Positions 50,472-63,810 of a stretch of 64,000 nucleotides of DNA are shown here, in pieces (positions within the stretch are counted from its first letter, which is position 1; each line of letters starts with the position of its first letter). The notes under the pieces are model-generated. The model made no database searches and had not been told where the DNA came from. It saw only the letters and a program-made list of their open reading frames with translations. The DNA is taken from contig OZ231127.1 in assembly GCA_965153355.1 (NCBI GenBank), forward strand, positions 62,434,001 to 62,498,000, written 5' to 3'. Source of the stretch: Flaccisagitta enflata. Its lineage: Eukaryota > Chaetognatha > Sagittoidea > Aphragmophora. The position numbers and the translations under genes were made by a program.

Positions 50472-50861
50472 TATGAAAGAAAGAGAAAGTGGAAATCAAA
50501 ATAAGCTTTTGTCCCGTTGACCCTCAGAAACTGTGTCGGCACTGGTTATAAATAGACGCTAACAAAACTCAATAAAATGAGTGGAAATGAATGTAATGGA
50601 AATCGATTACCCTCAGGTAAATGTAGCCAGGGGAGGCACACAGGCTAAGATTAGTACATTATCCTAATTATTAAAATATATTAAGATATTGTAAATTTTT
50701 TTTATCAAATTTTTTTTTCAATTTTTTAACTCAATGTTTTGTAGATTTTTTCAACTTTTAAAGTTTTTCATCTTTTAATATCTTTTTTTTTAATTTTTTT
50801 TATCTGATGAATTTTTTCCACATAATGAAATTTCTGAATAAGCAAGGTTGAATGCATGCGA

Positions 50862-51350
50862 CTCTACACCCCGCTTTGTCCGTTGGTCGGTCGGTTGGTC
50901 GGTTGGTCCGTCACACTTTACTTTTTTTATTTGTTTTATTCCTACTAACTCATTTTAGTCAAATTAGATCATTTTAGTCAAATTAGATCATTTTAAGTTA
51001 TTTTAGGTCATTTTAAGTCAGTTTAAGTCAATGTAAGTCATATGTGTTATCTTTATAGTTTTCATCATTTTAGTGGTTTTAGTTAAATTTAGGTCAGCAA
51101 AATTCAATTTAAGTCATTCTAGGTCAATTTAAGTCATTTAAAGTCATTTTAAGTCAATTTAAGTCAATTTATGTCAATTTAAGTCATTTTAGTCATTTTA
51201 GGTTGATTCAAGTCAATTTTGGTCATATTAAGTCATTTTAGGTCATTTTAAATTATCTTATGTCAATAGAATTCAATGAAGTGATGTGGTTATTTTATAA
51301 AGTAATAGTTTAAGTCTCGCACGTGAATTATAGGTGTTGGCCTTGTTTAT
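50862..51350 (+). mobile_element. Family A element with AAGTCATTTT core
   Basis: CGACTCTACACCCCGCTTTG, GGTCGGTCGGTTGGTCGG, about 350 bp of TAAGTCATTTTAGGTCA units, then AAGTCTCGCACGTGAATTAT and GTTGGCCTTGTTT. The hairpin is decayed (GCATGCGAC). Confidence 0.8.
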
Positions 51351-51529
51351 TATCCTAAGAATATATTTTTTTTGTCTGAGCAAATTTATCTGTCATTTTA
51401 TAAACTTTTTCTTGTTTTCTTTTTTATAAACTTTTTCAAACTATCAAGTGATATCTCAACTGTTTTCTTCCTCTGTATTGATACCTGCACCCCTCCCCTG
51501 CAACGATTAAACTATATGTTATTCAACCA

Positions 51530-52905
51530 CTTTTTGGGCAGCGGCCCCGAAGGGGCTGATGACCTATGCTTTTACACAGGAGAAATTTCTCCTTCTCCTT
51601 CAGTGTACCCCCCCTCCCCAGCCTCAAAACTCAAAGGCCAAATTCTAGCCAAGAAGTCCATTTTCCAGTCACCTGCCCCCAAATCCTAGCCTCAAAGCCC
51701 AAATTCCTACCCCAAATCTCAAATTCAAGGCTCAAGGCCCAAATCTCCTCCATCTCGAGCTTACCCCCCCTCCCAGCCTCAAGCCTCAGAGCCCAAATTC
51801 TAGCCCAGAGGTCCATTTTCCAGTGACCGCAATAGCGGTCATGCAGCCCCAATCCCAGTCTCAAACTTCAAATCACAACCTCTAGATCCAAATTTAAGCC
51901 TCAAGGCGGCAAGCATAGGTCATCAGGTCCTCTGGGGCCTGCTGGCCTCCTTCTCCTTCTCACTTTTGGGCAGCGGCCCCAAAGGGGCCGATGACCTATG
52001 CTTTCACACAAGGAAATTTCTTCATTTTCAGTGTACCCCTCAAGGCCCAATCTTAGCCTCTCGAGGCTCAAATCCTAGCCTCGAGGCTCAAATCCCAGCC
52101 TCGAGGCTCAAATCCAAGCCTCGATGCTCAAATCCCAGCCTCAAGGCTCAAATCTCAGCCTCAAGGCTCAAATTCCAGCCTCAAGGTTCAAATCCCAGCC
52201 TCGAGGCTCAAATCCAAGCCTCAAGGCTCAAATCCCAGCCGCGAGGCTCAAATCCCAGCCTCAAGGATCAAATCCCAGCCTCAAGGCTCAAACCCGAGCC
52301 TTGAGGCTCAAACCCGAGCCTTGAGGCTCAAATCCCAGCATTGAGGCTCAATCCCAGCCTTGAGGCTCAATCCCAGCCTAGAGGCTCATATCCCAGCCTC
52401 AAGGCTCAAATTCCAGCCTCAAGGTTCAAATCCCAGCCTCGAGGCTCAAATCCAAGCCTCGAGGCTCAAATCCCAGCTGCGAGGCTCAAATCCCAGCCTC
52501 AAGGATCAAATCCCAGCCTCAAGGCTCAAACCCGAGCCTTGAGGCTCAAATCCCAGCATTGAGGCTCAATCCCAGCCTCGAGGCTCAATCCCAGCCTAGA
52601 GGCTCAAATCCCAGCCTCGAGGCTCAAACCCCAGCCTCAAGGCTCAAATCCCAGCCTCAAGGCTCAAATCCAAGCCTTGAGGCTCAAATCCCAGCATTGA
52701 GGCTCAATCCCAGCCTCGAGGCTCAATCCCAGCCTCAAGGCTCAAATCCAAGCAACCATGCTCAAATCCCAGCCTCCAGGCTCAAATAAAATCAGCATAG
52801 GTCATCGGCCCCTTCGGGGCCGCTGCCCCACTCACCACCTCATACCCACATACACTCACATAGGGGCAACGGGTACCGCTGACCATCTAACGCTTTTGCG
52901 ACTAT
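51530..52905. mobile_element. Family B elements with large CTCAAATCCCAGCCTCAAGG core
   Basis: Left ends at about 51535 (GGGCAGCGGCCCCGAAGGGG) and 51967 (GGGCAGCGGCCCCAAAGGGG), and an inverted right end at about 52802-52905 (CCCCTTCGGGGCCGCTGCC then GGTACCGCTGACCATCTAAC). The core 52035-52790 has about 38 copies of a 19-20-bp unit, with higher-order repeats of several units (e.g. 52140-52330 against 52395-52560). A smaller related core occupies 51610-51900. Confidence 0.9.
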
Positions 52906-53279
52906 TTAAACTGTTATGTGAAGAAAAGCAATTACATAGTGAGTCGGACACAGTATTGAGTCGGACACAGATTGGGGCCTGACGCCCCTGCCCATTTTCC
53001 TGCCCTACGCCGCTGAGTCTAGGTGGCAGTGCTAAGATGCTGAACTGTACATGTGTACATCACCGGTTCATGATAACAACAAGCAGAAGTAGAAGTCGGT
53101 GGCAGTGAAGAATAGTTGGGAGATTCAGTCAATTTGTTGGTGGTAATGGTTGTAAAAGTAGATGGCAGAAATTGGTTTGATACGATCTATGTTGGATATT
53201 GCGGCAATTCTAGGAAAGGTCAAGGAAAAGACTCAAACCAAAAATATCGCGCTGTCTTGCTGCTCTCACAGCCTTGTTG

Positions 53280-53345
53280 TTTTCGTCGTTATTGTCGACG
53301 TCGTTGTCGTCATCGTCGTTGTCGTCGTTGTCGTTGTTGTCGTCG
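53280..53345. repeat. GTCGTT/GTCGTC trinucleotide tract
   Basis: Short imperfect GTC array. 52906-53575 otherwise has GAGTCGGACACAG units and a few open frames without similarity. Confidence 0.8.
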
Positions 53346-53574
53346 CCCCCACTGTTACTCTCAACAACCTCGAAGAACAAGACCAGTATGGCATCACTCG
53401 CGTGCTCCGTTACCTTCACACCATACTAATATAGTAGCATATTTTCTGAATCATACACAGTTAAATCCCCCAAGAACGGACCTGCGGATTTGATCTGGAA
53501 TATGCGGAAAACTGATATTGATAATATATGACACAGTGACACTGTATTTTCTAAATGTCTAAACTTAAAACAAC

Positions 53575-53702
53575 AAAGCAAACAAGCAAACAAGCAAACA
53601 AACAAACAAACAAACAAACAAACAAACAAACAAACAAACAACGAAACAAACAAACAAACAAACAAACAAACGAACAAACAAACAAACAAACAAAAACAAA
53701 CA
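53575..53702. repeat. CAAA/CAAG tetranucleotide repeat
   Basis: About 30 AAAC units with three CGAA or GCAA variants. 53703-54553 shows C/T-rich unique sequence without a recognised exon. Confidence 0.95.
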
Positions 53703-54553
53703 AAGAGAGATCAAACACCGTACTAGATAATTCAAAGCATACCATATTGTAGTAAAGAGGTTATCTTGTTTTGTGATATAAAAAGATAAAAAGATCATGT
53801 AATGGAAAATTTTCCGTACTTTTTCATCAAATCAAAATTGGAAATGAAGCCGATTGATTCTTCTAATGTGTCATATATGGATGATTGAAATGCAATTTAA
53901 AAGGGAAAATGCGAACTATGAAACGAGATTATTCTTTTGCATATCAATATGACTTTGATGCAGAAATTGTTGACCCATGAATACTCTTCCAACCCTTATC
54001 CTCACCCCTTTATTCCTTCCCTTTCTTAGATCATCCCCTTGTCTTTCTTCAACCCCCCTTCTACCTTTCCCTGTTTCTTCCTCCACCCATTTTACTGCCG
54101 CTTCGTTGACGATCTCCATCTCTCATCCAATGAACCCAAGCCGATAGTTTCGACCCTTGATTCCCCCTTTCCTCTCCTTCTCAGCTTACCATTTTTTCAT
54201 CCCTCTTCTCTTTCGCCTCTCTTGCCCAGCACTGCTGGGCCAGCAAAGCAGGGCCACCTAATACCGTCTTCTTTCTCGTGTATTTCGCCATTTCTTTTAG
54301 TGCCGCACATCTCCCATCTCCCCCTTTCCCCTAAATCTACCCCCTAAGCATCGAAAACTTACCATTCTGTCACTCTGCCCTCGTCATTCTCTGTAACTTT
54401 TTTTTCATGTTTGATCCTTCATTAATGCGGGTGTCGACTGTAAATTGTACAATGTCACAATTATACACTCCAATACTCAAGATGACATGAACCGATTCTC
54501 AACCAAGTTTTCTCTCCCCCCCCCTTCCCCCCCCCCTTTCTTTCTGACTCCAG

Positions 54554-54853
54554 GCACGTCCGTGTTAAACAACTACAACTGTTTCGTCGAGGGACACACC
54601 ATCAACATCACGTGCAAGCCCGGACACTCGATTCGCATCGTGCAATCTCTTTACGGCATCTCGGAACAACGGGGAAATCGTTGTTATTACGAACACGGAG
54701 ATTGTTACACGGACGACTCGAATCGGATACGGACGCGATGCGGCGGACGCAACAAATGCGTGATTCCCGTGGACAGACGATACTTGGGACATCGTTGTCG
54801 AGGCACCGCGCAAATGTCCGACTATCTCTACATCACCTACGAATGCGTCGAAC
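54554..54853 (+). CDS. SUEL-type (rhamnose-binding lectin) domain exon
   Basis: A 300-bp exon between TTTCTGACTCCAG| (54553) and |GTAAGT (54854), phase 1 at both ends. It encodes one complete SUEL/galactose-binding lectin domain: CFVEGHTINITC, GHSIRIVQSLYG, then CYYEHGDC, CGGRNKC, and GHRCRGT with YLYITYEC. Eight cysteines lie in the spacing usual for the fold (four disulfides). Such domains bind rhamnose or galactose on cell-surface glycans and occur in egg lectins, latrophilin-type adhesion GPCRs, EVA1 and multidomain secreted proteins. Some usual residues differ: LYG replaces the common A-x-YG, and RCRGT replaces D-P-C-x-GT. A long C-rich pyrimidine tract precedes the acceptor. Which parent protein it belongs to cannot be told from one exon. 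Confidence 0.88.
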
Positions 54854-56040
<1,187 letters not shown>

Positions 56041-56159
56041 AGATGGACAAATGCGAAATGGACAGACGTACTTACGCTTTCATCATTTCAAAAAATCATT
56101 TTTGGGTCATATTTACAGATTCTCTGAGTCAATGCTTCCTTTACCACCACAGACTAAAT

Positions 56160-56895
56160 AGTCGCTAAAGCGTTAGATGGTCAGCGGTGCCCGATGCCTC
56201 TGAGTTAGTGCGTATTGGTATGAGATGGTGAGAGGAGCAGCGGCCCCAAAGAGGCCGATGACCCATGCCTCCACACATAGGGGAAATTTCGCCTCCTTTA
56301 ACATTTCTTGTTTTGTCACACAATTTGAAAGGCTGGCATTTAGACACAGGTTGGGAGGGATTTGAGCATCAGGATTGGAATATGAGTCTCATGGCTGGGA
56401 GTTGAGCCTCGAGGCTATAATTTGAGCCTCACAGGCCTGTGACAGGGATTTGAGCCTCCAAGCTGCGATTTAGGCCTCGTGACAGGGATTTGAGCCTTGA
56501 GGCTGGGATTTGGAACTCCAACTTGTAATAAAAGCTAGAATTTGGGCCTCAAGGCTGGGATTTCAGCCTTGAGGCTAGGATTTGGGCCTTGAGGCTGGGA
56601 TTTGCACCTGGAGGCAGGGATTCCAATATTGAGGCTGGGGTTTTGGCCTCAAGGTTGAGATTTGAGCCTCAAGGCTGGGATTAAGACCTCGAGGTTAGGA
56701 TTTACGCCTCAAGGCTCGAATTTGGGCCTTGATGCTACGATTTGAGCCTTAAGGTTAGGATTTGGGCTTCAAGGCTTGGATTTGAGTCTCAAAGGGGGGG
56801 ACATATGGAGGAGGAGGAGAAGGAGGAGAAGAATAAAAAAACTCCCCTGTGTAATAGCATAGTTGATCGGCCCCCTTCGGGCCGCTGCCTAAAAA
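56160..56895. mobile_element. Family B element with GAGGCTGGGATTTGGGCCTC core
   Basis: Left end GTCGCTAAAGCGTTAGATGG, TCAGCGGTGCCCGATGCC, GCAGCGGCCCCAAAGAGGCC and CACACATAGGGGAAATTTCG; right end CCCTGTGTAATAGCATAG then GATCGGCCCCCTTCGGGCCG and CTGCC. The core (56345-56790) has about 20 imperfect 19-21-bp units. 56900-57230 shows no gene. Confidence 0.85.
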
Positions 56896-57258
56896 ACATC
56901 ATTAGGCGTATCTTCTGAGAAATCAAAAACCTTAGCAATGAGGCATCCACCACCTGATGCACGACAAAATTTTTCCTCTGAAGCACTTAATCGTGAGATA
57001 TGTAAGATATACAGGAATAAGTAAAATAATTAGCTTCTTTCATTGCTTGTTGAAAGCGTAATTGGAATGTGGGTCAGTGGGTGCCTCATTTTCACTCTGT
57101 ACAGTAATGAACGATCAATATGATCATATTGCTAACCATCTGTGATCTGTCTGGGAGCGAATCACGCCATAGTAAAAGCCAGACTGTGACAGTGATGCAT
57201 AATCACCAAGGCATGAAGGCATGAAATTTAGTAGTGAAAGATCATGCCAGGTTATGGC

Positions 57259-57338
57259 TGTCTGTCTGTCTGTCTGTCTTTATATCTGTATGTCTTTCTT
57301 TATGTCTTTATGTCTTTCTGTCTTTCTTCATGTCTTTT

Positions 57339-57416
<78 letters not shown>

Positions 57417-57418
57417 TC
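57259..57418. repeat. CTGT/CTTT then CT microsatellite
   Basis: TGTC and TTTATGTC units followed by a CT array. 57420-57636 is unremarkable. Confidence 0.95.
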
Positions 57419-57633
57419 AAACACAGTCTCATATGGTTTCTTTTTTTGTCGTTCCAGATCAGTTTTGCATTTGTTTGTTCCACAGTTTCTTTGAATATTT
57501 CTTTTTTTGTTTCTTCTCTTTCTTCTTTTCAAATCAAATCTCGTAAGAAATTTGCATTGTCTCAAAAATTCCACGGAGATCATAAAATGTTCAAAGGCTC
57601 AAATATGGATATGGAGAATAGTGGGGGAAATGA

Positions 57634-57906
<273 letters not shown>

Positions 57907-57909
57907 CAT

Positions 57910-58550
57910 GAGAGACAAAGCAAAAAAAAAGATTCATAGACACATATAAAATGAAATGAAGGTGTAATTGGAAAAAATATTAGATACTTATTTACAAATA
58001 AAGAAGAATCTTAGAATAGTGATGTCGAGACAAATTTATATCACTCTCGTTAAACATGAAGGAAATTCCACAGATCCCAAGTCCCGTATACATTGAAAGA
58101 ATGAATTGAACGACAAAGATAAAATGAGTTTCCCCACAATCCCGCATCTGGTCTCTTCTCATTATTCGATTTTATTCTTTTTTCTGTTTTTTGTCTTTCT
58201 TTCTGTTTTCTTTCTTTTTTTCAATTCTTGTTTTATTTGCTCCTCAAGTGGAATGAGCAAGACCATCTGACAGTCTAACCCAGTAACATTTTGTGATTCA
58301 TTATACGAACCGCCATTTTGATGGTCAGCTTATTACGTTTCTTTTACCCTCTTTTTTTTAAAACATTTATTACAGCTTGGGTATAGTAAGGGATATTGTT
58401 CCACCTATCATAAAGCTAACTCTCATCAACATCTTAACAGTTTTCCATCTTCCTATCTAAGATATGCTATCTTTTCAATCTGACATTCATTTCTACATCA
58501 TGGGACAGTCATTACTTCACAGAAAGCCTACATGTCAATGTCCAGCTGAT
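57910..58550. other. No gene seen
   Basis: Unique-looking AT-rich sequence with T-rich runs; no exon or element ends recognised. Confidence 0.5.
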
Positions 58551-58965
58551 TTTTAGTCGCGTGCACGCGACTCTACACCTTGCTCTGTCGGTCGGTCCGT
58601 CCGTCCCTCCGTAACATTTTTAAAATTTTGATTGTTTTTTAACGTTTTTAACATTTTTTAATATTTTTTAACATTCTTTAACATTCTTTAACATTTTTTA
58701 ACATTTTTTAATAATTTTTAACAATTTTTAACATTTTTTAACATTTTTTAACATTTTTTAACATTTTACCTTTTTAACCTTTTTTAACATTTTTGAGTTT
58801 TTTTAACATTTTCTTAACTTTTTTTAACATTTTTTAACATATTTCAACATTCTTTAACAGTTTTTAACATTCTTTAACATTCTTAACATTTAAACATGTT
58901 TTTGCTCTTTTGTTTGTCATTTCCAGACGCACGCGACTGTTGCCCTCTTGGGCTTGTTTTTTATA
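58551..58965 (+). mobile_element. Family A element with AACATTTTTT core
   Basis: TTTTA, perfect palindrome GTCGCGTGCACGCGAC (58556-58571), CTCTACACCTTGCTCTGTCG, GTCGGTCCGTCC, about 25 units of TTTTTAACAT (about 58615-58900), then GACGCACGCGACTGTTGCCC and TTGGGCTTGTTTTTT. Another decayed start (GATGCGTTCTCGTATATCTG) follows at 58964. Confidence 0.88.
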
Positions 58966-58969
58966 GATG

Positions 58970-59915
58970 CGTTCTCGTATATCTGTGAGCTTTCGGGCCA
59001 CAAATCCGCCAATACAGGCCTAAACCAGGTTTGTTTAGCCCCAGGATCTATTTTTTGCCTAATATCAGTCTTGAATCAGCTGTCTCACCATTAGGGTTGT
59101 CACGATATAGGGTCATATTTCAAAAAATGATGTACTCTAATTTTTTGCATGAATGTACCAAATAAGAAGGTTTTCCCACAAGTAGAGGTGTGAATTTGAA
59201 GATTAAACTATGGCGGCAAAACTGTAGGCTACCTATGGCAATAAAAAAATCCCCATAGCAAGCCTATGGTTTTGCCGACAAGGTTTCTTGTTTGATTTCA
59301 CACCCCAGCTTGTGCAAAATCCTTTTTTTATTGGACATTAGTTTAAAGGGCTCAAGTATATCAATATATGAAATTTGACCCAATTCTGGACCACCCTACT
59401 TACCATCAAAGTCCTCCAGCCTCTTTGTTACAGTATGATTTGTCACGTTTGTAATATTCTATGACGACATAATTTCAAAAGTTATAAAGATATTTGAATT
59501 CTGAAAAAAGTTCCTGAAAGTTTATGGTGAAGCATTTTATGATGTGCAAATCCCAGGATTTTTCTACAATAATTTGGGCCTTGGAACTAATATGGACCGA
59601 GATGTCATCATATTCAAATTGTCTCTTTGCAAAAAGTTGTCACTTTGACTGTTTCCCTTTAAATAGATCTTATTTTTAAACGAATTGAGCTATAGATTCC
59701 AGATTGGTCTCAAATGAAAGCTATTTTGAAGTAGTTTTTGGAAATGCTTGAGATAAAATGTTCAATTGATGCTTTAAATCGATTTCACGCATTTCATATG
59801 ACGTCGTTCAAGTATTTGAGGAGGGCCGGTCTCTGAAACCCATGTAGGTCAAGGCTCGTAAGAGCAGCGTGAACGCTCTCAAAATCGCGTTGTTCTATGC
59901 AACAGCTAAGACAAT
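58970..59915. other. No gene seen
   Basis: One internal inverted pair (CTATGGCGGCAAAACTGTAG at about 59210 against CTATGGTTTTGCCGACAAGG at about 59263) may be a small foldback. No exons recognised. Confidence 0.5.
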
Positions 59916-60002
59916 AACTCTATCTTGATCGACCTTTTGCCCGCTATCACTCTGGAAAAAGATGCTCTGATGGAGTTTGTAGAAGAAATGCTTGGCGTTC
60001 TG

Positions 60003-60122
60003 AAAGAAGAAGAGAAGAAAAGGGAAAAGGGAGAAGAAGAAAAAGAAGAAGAAGAAAAAGAAAAAGAAGAAAAAGAAGAAGAAAAAGAAGAAGAAAAAGA
60101 AGAAGAAGAAGAAGAAGAAGAA

Positions 60123-60153
<31 letters not shown>

Positions 60154-60315
60154 AAGAAGAAGAAGAAGAAGAAGAAGAAGAAGAAGAAGAAGAAGAAGAA
60201 GAAGAAGAAGAAGAAGAAGAAGAAATAGAAGAAGAAGAAGAAAGAAAAGAAGAAAGAGAAGAAGAAGAAGAGGAAGAAGTAGAAGAAGAGGAAGAAGTTG
60301 AAGAAGAAGAAGAAA
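60003..60315. repeat. GAA trinucleotide repeat
   Basis: GAAGAA with AAA and GGA variants; a pure purine tract of about 310 bases able to form a triplex. The upstream frame (59925 onward) running into poly-Glu is probably repeat-driven. Confidence 0.95.
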
Positions 60316-60357
60316 AATCATTTTTGTATTTTTGTATTTCTCACCTGTTTAAATAAT

Positions 60358-60360
<3 letters not shown>

Positions 60361-60439
<79 letters not shown>

Positions 60440-60554
60440 TCTCTTTCTCTTTTTTTTTTCTCTTTCTCTCTCTCTCCAATGTCATGTCCATGTATAGTTA
60501 AAAATTGTACCAAATGCTATCATTTGAAAGGGCAATACACCAATAACCAATAAC

Positions 60555-60606
<52 letters not shown>
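60361..60606. repeat. GT array and CT array
   Basis: GT at 60361-60435, a CTCTTT tract, then CT at 60558-60606. Confidence 0.95.
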
Positions 60607-60608
<2 letters not shown>

Positions 60609-60824
60609 AGTTGCATTCATTTCATAGTTTTTTTTCCTCTTATATTTCTTTTCCAACATATGTTTTCCTGTTTTTAGCTCACCTTTAAGATTCTTTGCTG
60701 TCTTAGTGCTGTCTCAGTGCTGTCTCAGTGTGTCCGCGCCCGTGTCTGTGTCTGTGTGTGTTTGTGTATGTGTTTGTTTGTTTCTATCCCTATCCTCATC
60801 AGCTCCATTCCATTCCTCCGTAAC

Positions 60825-61290
60825 TCCCCCACCTATGCTTTCACACATATGGGGAATTTTCTCCTCCTCCTTCTCCTTCTTCTCCTCCTTTGTACCCTCC
60901 CTCCCCCCGGCCTCCGGGCCCATATCTCAGCCTGGAGGCCCATATCTCAGGCTTGGGGCCCAAATCCCAGTCTTGAGGCCCAAATCCCACCCTCAAGGCC
61001 CAAATCCCAACCCCAAGGCCCAGATTCCAGTCTTTAGGGATTTGGGCCTCAAGACTGGGATTTGGGCCCCAGGGTTGGGATATGGGCCTCCAGGCTGAGA
61101 TATGGGCCCAGAGGCTAAGGGGAGGGGGGGTGCGGTGGAGGAGAAGAAGGAGAAGGAGGAGGAGAAAATTCCCCATATGTGTGAAAGCATAGGTCATCAA
61201 CCCCTTCGGGGTCGCTGCCCTTCTTCCACAACCTACTTGAGCAGGGCACGGGTACTGCTGACCATTTAACGCTTTTGCGACTATTTTCTT
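60825..61290. mobile_element. Family B element with palindromic core
   Basis: Left side CACCTATGCTTTCACACATA then TGGGGAATTTTCTCC (outer hairpin missing). The right side is the inverse: GGAGAAAATTCCCCATATGT, AGGTCATCAACCCCTTCGGG, GTCGCTGCC, GAGCAGGGCACGGGTACTGC, TGACCATTTAACGCTTTTGC. The core units (GGCCCAAATCCCAGTCTTGA) reverse orientation near 61035, so the element is one large palindrome. Confidence 0.85.
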
Positions 61291-61423
61291 TCTTTTTCTC
61301 TTTTTTTTTTCTTCTTAGTTGTGGGAACGCAACTCTATGAGAGGCTTTGTCTGTCCATCCGTCCGTCTGTCTGTCGGTCCATCAGCATGAGTCCAAAACC
61401 GTGGAAAAAAACGCCATATGCAA

Positions 61424-61617
61424 TAGGGGTGGGGATAATGCACCTTAGTCAACGGATCAAGCTGCAGGTGAAGAATATGTGCTAACATGATGAGAATAGA
61501 TGGTATACCAAGTTTCAGGACCTTTGGAACAGTTTCAGCCTAGCCCTCCACCCCCCCCTGCCCCCAGGGCTTCAAAACCCAGAAAAAGTGATTTTTTTGT
61601 GATTGTTGTGTATGTTT

Positions 61618-61666
<49 letters not shown>

Positions 61667-62906
61667 GTGTTTTGTGTATGTTTTGCCTTCCAAATGTGTT
61701 AAAAAATGATAGAAAACACTAAATCACATTCTAAAATGTGTAACCTGACATGTGATAACTCATTTGGGCTGTGATACAGGATTTTTTTATGGGTATAGAC
61801 ACTCCAGAATTACTGCAAAATGATGATTTTTGCCACATTTAAGTAATTTAAGTTATATTGTGATATCATCTTTACGAAAATTTATGTTACATGTTCATGG
61901 CAAGTATGTCGTTAGGGGCAGTCTGTGGGTGGGCAGGGGCAGTAATGCAGGTGGGCTGGGGCTGTCTTGTAGATGGGCAGGGGCTGTTATGCTTAAAAAT
62001 CACAATTTTGGTCAATTTTGCATCATTGTATTATTTTGTTTTATGAACCAATCCTAGGATGGATGGGCACACTCTCTTAAAGAGTCGCTTTGCATGAAAA
62101 ACATGAAAAACATGAAAAAATGAATAATGATATTGTACATCTCAAAGCAGACACTCTTTGTATTATTACATCAGTTTTGCAATCAAATCTAAAAAATGTT
62201 GCTAAAATGTGTCTTTGCTGTTGTTTCATCCAAAGCGAATTTCATGATCATATTTGAGAGGTATGAAAAGGATTCCAAAGGTGAGTGGTATGCAACCTAC
62301 CATCATAACTCAAATGGATAATCACATGTCAGGTTGCACATTTTAGAATGGTTCATAATAGGAAAATTTACAAGGATGCAAAATTGGCCAAAATTGTGAT
62401 TTCTAAGCATAACAGCCGCTGCCCACCTACAAGACATCCCCAGCCCACCTGCATTTCTGCCCCTGCCCACCCACTGACTGCCCCTAACAACATACTTGCC
62501 ATAAACATGTAACATAAATTTTTGAACGGATGATATCACAATATAACTTGAATTATTTAAAACTGGCAAAAATCATCATTTTGCAGTAATTCTGGAGGGT
62601 CTATACCCATAAAAAATCCTGTATCACACCCCAAATGGGTAATCACATGTCAGGTTATACATTTAAGAATGTGTTTTAGTAGTTCCTATCATTTTTTGAC
62701 ACATTTGGAAGGCAAAACACGCATAAAATAACAAAAAAGTCGCTTTTTCTGGGTTTTGAAGCCCTGGGGGCAGAGGGGGTGGAGGGCTAGGCTGAAACTG
62801 TTCCAAAGGTCCTGAAACTTGGTATACCATCTATTCTCATCATGTTAGCACATATTCTTCACCTGCAGCTTGATCCGTTGACTAAGGTGCATTATCCCCA
62901 CCCCTA
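61424..62906. mobile_element. Foldback hAT-like element (1.48 kb) with 8-bp target duplication ATATGCAA
   Basis: ATATGCAA at 61416-61423 and 62907-62914, exact. Both ends read TAGGGGTGGGGATAATGCAC inward. The arms are about 640 bp each (61424 to about 62060, about 62270 to 62906), leaving a spacer of about 200 bp. They share, for example, AAGCTGCAGGTGAAGAATAT and GGGTGGGCAGGGGCAG-like segments. No transposase. 8-bp TSD and a TAGGGGTG-type start are typical of hAT. Confidence 0.9.
61618..61672. repeat. TATGTG hexamer repeat
   Basis: Eight GTATGT units in the left arm of the foldback element. The matching place in the right arm (about 62715) lacks them, so they expanded after the arms formed. 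Confidence 0.9.
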
Positions 62907-62951
62907 ATATGCAAGGCCTTGTCATTTTTATTCAGTCAGTCATTTTGTCAT

Positions 62952-63073
62952 TTTTAGGTGCCAAAGCACCTCTCTAATTAGCTGTGTCTGTTGGTCTGTC
63001 TGTTGGTCTGTATGCAAGTTAGTAATTCATTTGTTCAAAAATCCACACATTGGCCGACTTGGCCTTGTTTTTT
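62952..63073 (+). mobile_element. Family A element, minimal form
   Basis: TTTTTA, hairpin GGTGC-CAAA-GCACC, CTCTCTAATTAGCTGTGTC, GTTGGTCTGTC tract and GGCCGACTTGGCCTTGTTTT. Closest in form to 25916-26034. Confidence 0.85.
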
Positions 63074-63089
63074 TTATTTGATATTGTTT

Positions 63090-63810
<721 letters not shown>

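Larger units (their letters stand above)
61312..62935 (+). mobile_element. Family A element split by a foldback transposon
   Basis: CTTAGTTGTGGGAACGCAAC, CTCTATGAGAGGCTTTGTC and GTCCATCCGTCCGTCTGTCT lie before the insertion; GGCCTTGTC lies after 62914. Removing 61424-62906 and one ATATGCAA joins the two halves. Confidence 0.85.

Noticed and set aside
58551-63073. Family A hairpins as rho-independent terminators or microRNA precursors
   Set aside because: The hairpin plus T-run resembles a terminator only on one strand, and this is a eukaryotic context. Stems of 5-8 bp are far too short for a microRNA precursor.
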